7,367 nt of DNA from Acidimicrobiales bacterium (GTDB taxonomy: Bacteria > Actinomycetota > Acidimicrobiia > Acidimicrobiales > RAAP-2), in NCBI GenBank assembly GCA_030044045.1, contig JASHWO010000207.1, positions 1-7,367 on the forward strand, read 5' to 3'. Below, one piece after another: positions 5,731 through 7,367 of the stretch. The position numbers and the translations under genes were made by a program. Position 1 is the first letter of the stretch; each line of letters starts with the position of its first letter. Under the pieces are notes generated by a model. It worked only from the letters and a program-made list of their open reading frames with translations. It searched no databases and had not been told where the DNA came from.

Positions 5731-5797
5731 CCCACGCAACGGAGGAGCCCGGGTTGGGGTGCCCGGGCGGGCAGGACACCCGGCGTGGGGCAGGGGC
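5731..5797 (-). repeat. Third, inverted copy of the hairpin repeat
   Basis: The minus strand of 5773-5731 is identical to the first 43 bases of each tandem unit (4288-4330). After a shortened spacer, 5797-5780 is identical to the 18 bases at 4331-4348. The copy is bounded by CCCACGC (5731-5737) and GCGTGGG (5783-5789), short terminal inverted repeats. Its spacer is 6 bases against 11 in the tandem array. It lies between the divergent antitoxin and AidB-like genes. Confidence 0.88.
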
Positions 5798-5807
5798 AGC
5801 CCGGTGG

Positions 5808-5825
5808 CCACGGGGAGCCCCGTGG
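5808..5825. promoter_or_regulatory. GC-rich inverted repeat upstream of the AidB-like gene
   Basis: CCACGGGG-AG-CCCCGTGG is a perfect 8-base inverted repeat with a 2-base centre, six bases before the AT-rich operator candidate. The centre is too small for a good RNA loop, so a DNA-binding site is a little more likely than a terminator. Nothing else identifies a binder. Confidence 0.3.
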
Positions 5826-5831
5826 TGGCCG

Positions 5832-5851
5832 TTGCTACTATACAGTAACAA
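5832..5851 (+). promoter_or_regulatory. AT-rich palindromic operator and promoter of the AidB-like gene
   Basis: TTGCTACT-ATAC-AGTAACAA is a near-perfect 8-base inverted repeat (seven of eight positions match) and one of only two AT-rich islands in the window. It contains TACTAT (5836-5841), a good TANNNT -10 whose transcript start would fall near 5848, just ahead of the ribosome site AGAAGGAGG (5851-5859). A dimeric repressor of TetR or GntR type, not encoded in the window, would fit this site size. Confidence 0.55.
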
Positions 5852-5865
5852 GAAGGAGGCGCCCG

Positions 5866-7367
5866 ATGCTGCGCACCATGCCCCCCGACACCATGCTCCC
5901 CGACTACGGCGAGCACGAGCGGGCAACCGGCCTGGACTGGTACCGGCTGGACCCGAACCTCTCCTTCCTGCTCGACCACTACCTCCCTGATCCCGGGGAC
6001 CGGGCGTTCGCCGAGGCCCACGTGGCCCCCTACGGTCACCTGGTGGGCGCCGTGCTGGCGCCCCGGGCCGACGAGACCGATGCCCACGGCCCGGTCCTCC
6101 ACCGCTACGACCGCTGGGGGCTGGAGGTGGGCGAGGTGGTCCACCACCCCACCTGGCTGGCCAACAAGGCCGACCTGGTGCGCCAGGGGTTCGTCGGCCT
6201 CCCCTACCACGCCGGCCGGCCGGTCCCGGCGGTGGTCACCGCCTCCTGCGCCTACCTGGTGAGCCAGGCCGAGACCGCCGTCTACTGCGGCCTGGGGATG
6301 ACCAGCGGCGCGGCGGACGTCGTGGCGCAGTACGCGCCGCCCGGAGCGCGAGAGGAGCTACTGGCCCGGCTCACCAGCCTCGACCCGGACGAGAGCTGGG
6401 AAGGCGGGATGTTCCTCACCGAGCGCCAGGGGGGTAGCGACGTGGGGGCCAACACCACCCGGGCCGTGCCGGACGGCGACGAGTGGGTGCTCTTCGGCGA
6501 GAAGCACTTCTGCTCCAACGTCGACGCCGACGTGTTCGTGGTGCTGGCCCGCCCCGAGGGGGCGCCACCGGGGACCCGGGGGCTGGCCACCTTCATCGTG
6601 CCCCGGCGCCTTCCCGACGGCTCGCCGAACGGGTTCACGGTGAAGCGGCTCAAGCCGAAGCTGGGCACGGTGGGCGTCCCCACCGGGGAGGTCACCCTGG
6701 ACGGGGCTCGGTGCTGGCTGGCCGGCGGGGATCCCGGCGCCGGCGGTGCCGCCCGGGACGGGGCGGGCATCCACCGGATGATGGCAATGGTCAACGGGAG
6801 CCGGTTCGGAGTGGCCCTCATGGGGCTGGGCATTCACCGCCGCTCGTTCCTGGAGGCCGCCATCTACGCCGCCCGGCGCACCCAGTGGGGACGCCGCATC
6901 GACGGGTACCCCCTGGTACGGGAGACCCTGGTGGACCTGCTGGTCGACCTGGAAGCAGGGATGGCCGCCACCTACGAGTGCGCCGCCTCGGCCCGCACCG
7001 CCGCCGACCCCGAGGAGGGGCGCCTGCTCCGGCGCATCCTGGTGCCGCTGGCCAAGCTGCGGACCACCCGAGTGGCCCTGGGGGCGGCCAGCGCCGCCCT
7101 GGAGATCTTCGGCGGCAACGGCTACATGGAGGACTGGCCCATGGCCCGCCAGTTCCGGGACGCCCAGTGCCACACCATCTGGGAGGGCACCGAGAACATC
7201 CTCTGTCTCGACGTGCGCCGGGCCATGCGGGGGGAGCAGGCCCACCGGGCCCTGGTGGCCCGGGCCGAGCGGGCCCTCGACGCCGCCGCCGGCCACCAGG
7301 TGCTGGCCACCGCCACCGACACGGTGGCCGCGGCGCTGGCCGGGGCCCGGGCGGCCGTCGACCGGCT
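5866..7367 (+). CDS. AidB-like acyl-CoA dehydrogenase, 3' end beyond the window
   Basis: 500 residues are visible and the frame is still open at the right edge; family members are usually about 540-600. The ATG at 5866 has an excellent Shine-Dalgarno (AGAAGGAGG) six bases upstream; in-frame ATGs at 5878 and 5893 are less well placed. Seen: a long N-terminal helical region with the family stretch GPVLHRYDRWGLEVGEVVHHPTW; MFLTERQGGSDVGANTTRA, with Thr185-Asp192 as the flavin-side loop; RTQWGRRIDGYPLV at 338-351; FGGNGYMEDWPMARQFRD; and HTIWEGTENILCLDVRRAM, in which Glu440 matches the acyl-CoA dehydrogenase catalytic base. That last motif resembles E. coli AidB (WEGSGNVMCLDVLR), linked to alkylation damage, but many actinobacterial relatives probably act in acyl-CoA metabolism. 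FAD enzyme, cytosolic. The last part of the C-terminal domain, the DNA-binding part in E. coli AidB, is cut off, so a DNA role cannot be judged. Confidence 0.92.
   Translation, partial: MLRTMPPDTMLPDYGEHERATGLDWYRLDPNLSFLLDHYLPDPGDRAFAEAHVAPYGHLVGAVLAPRADETDAHGPVLHRYDRWGLEVGEVVHHPTWLANKADLVRQGFVGLPYHAGRPVPAVVTASCAYLVSQAETAVYCGLGMTSGAADVVAQYAPPGAREELLARLTSLDPDESWEGGMFLTERQGGSDVGANTTRAVPDGDEWVLFGEKHFCSNVDADVFVVLARPEGAPPGTRGLATFIVPRRLPDGSPNGFTVKRLKPKLGTVGVPTGEVTLDGARCWLAGGDPGAGGAARDGAGIHRMMAMVNGSRFGVALMGLGIHRRSFLEAAIYAARRTQWGRRIDGYPLVRETLVDLLVDLEAGMAATYECAASARTAADPEEGRLLRRILVPLAKLRTTRVALGAASAALEIFGGNGYMEDWPMARQFRDAQCHTIWEGTENILCLDVRRAMRGEQAHRALVARAERALDAAAGHQVLATATDTVAAALAGARAAVDR

Noticed and set aside
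5631..5735. N-terminal extension of the antitoxin to an ATG at 5735
   Set aside because: It is low-complexity sequence lying over a strong hairpin and the edge of the repeat; the family begins at the MAKHLVDID-type sequence from the GTG at 5630.
5731..5797. Integron attC or phage attachment site
   Set aside because: No core GTTRRRY-type sites, no integrase and no gene cassettes are seen; the copies lie in unrelated intergenic gaps.

Overview
This is a high-GC window that looks like chromosomal DNA from an actinomycete-type bacterium, possibly a member of the Acidimicrobiia. That placement is inferred from extreme GC at third codon positions, GTG starts, several candidate leaderless promoters (TANNNT a few bases before the start codon), two acyl-CoA dehydrogenase genes and a PRC-barrel/MgtE_N/CBS protein. 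Nothing seen identifies a species. No rRNA, tRNA, insertion sequence or CRISPR array was found.

Layout from left to right. A minus-strand gene (1378 to 32) encodes a soluble MgtE-type magnesium-sensing protein without the channel domain. A 234-base divergent gap follows, holding a candidate structured leader for that gene. Next is a plus-strand acyl-CoA dehydrogenase (1613-2848). It converges on a minus-strand MFS exporter (4287 to 2938) across an 89-base gap whose ends are a 10-base inverted repeat, a likely two-way terminator. Upstream of the exporter on the same strand is a MarR-family regulator (4954 to 4430) with a clear palindromic operator on its own promoter. Upstream of that is a VapBC-type toxin-antitoxin pair (antitoxin 5630 to 5427, PIN toxin 5445 to 5032). 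After a 235-base divergent gap, an AidB-like acyl-CoA dehydrogenase starts at 5866 on the plus strand and runs off the right edge.

How the genes fit together. MarR and the MFS exporter form a plausible ligand-responsive efflux unit: the regulator would repress itself and, by read-through, the exporter. The VapBC pair is a self-contained module beside it, and its toxin appears to carry His where PIN domains usually have the third catalytic Asp. The two acyl-CoA dehydrogenases belong to different subfamilies and are not in one operon. The AidB-like gene has an AT-rich palindrome at its promoter, suggesting control by a regulator encoded elsewhere.

The least expected structure is a small, hairpin-rich repeat family. 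Two 65-base identical copies with a 72-base period fill the marR-MFS gap, and a third, inverted copy lies 1.3 kb away in the vapB/AidB-like gap. The units are bounded by short inverted repeats (CCCCACGC...GCGTGGGG), resembling a REP/MITE-type non-coding element. It replaces the normal ribosome-binding region of the exporter gene.
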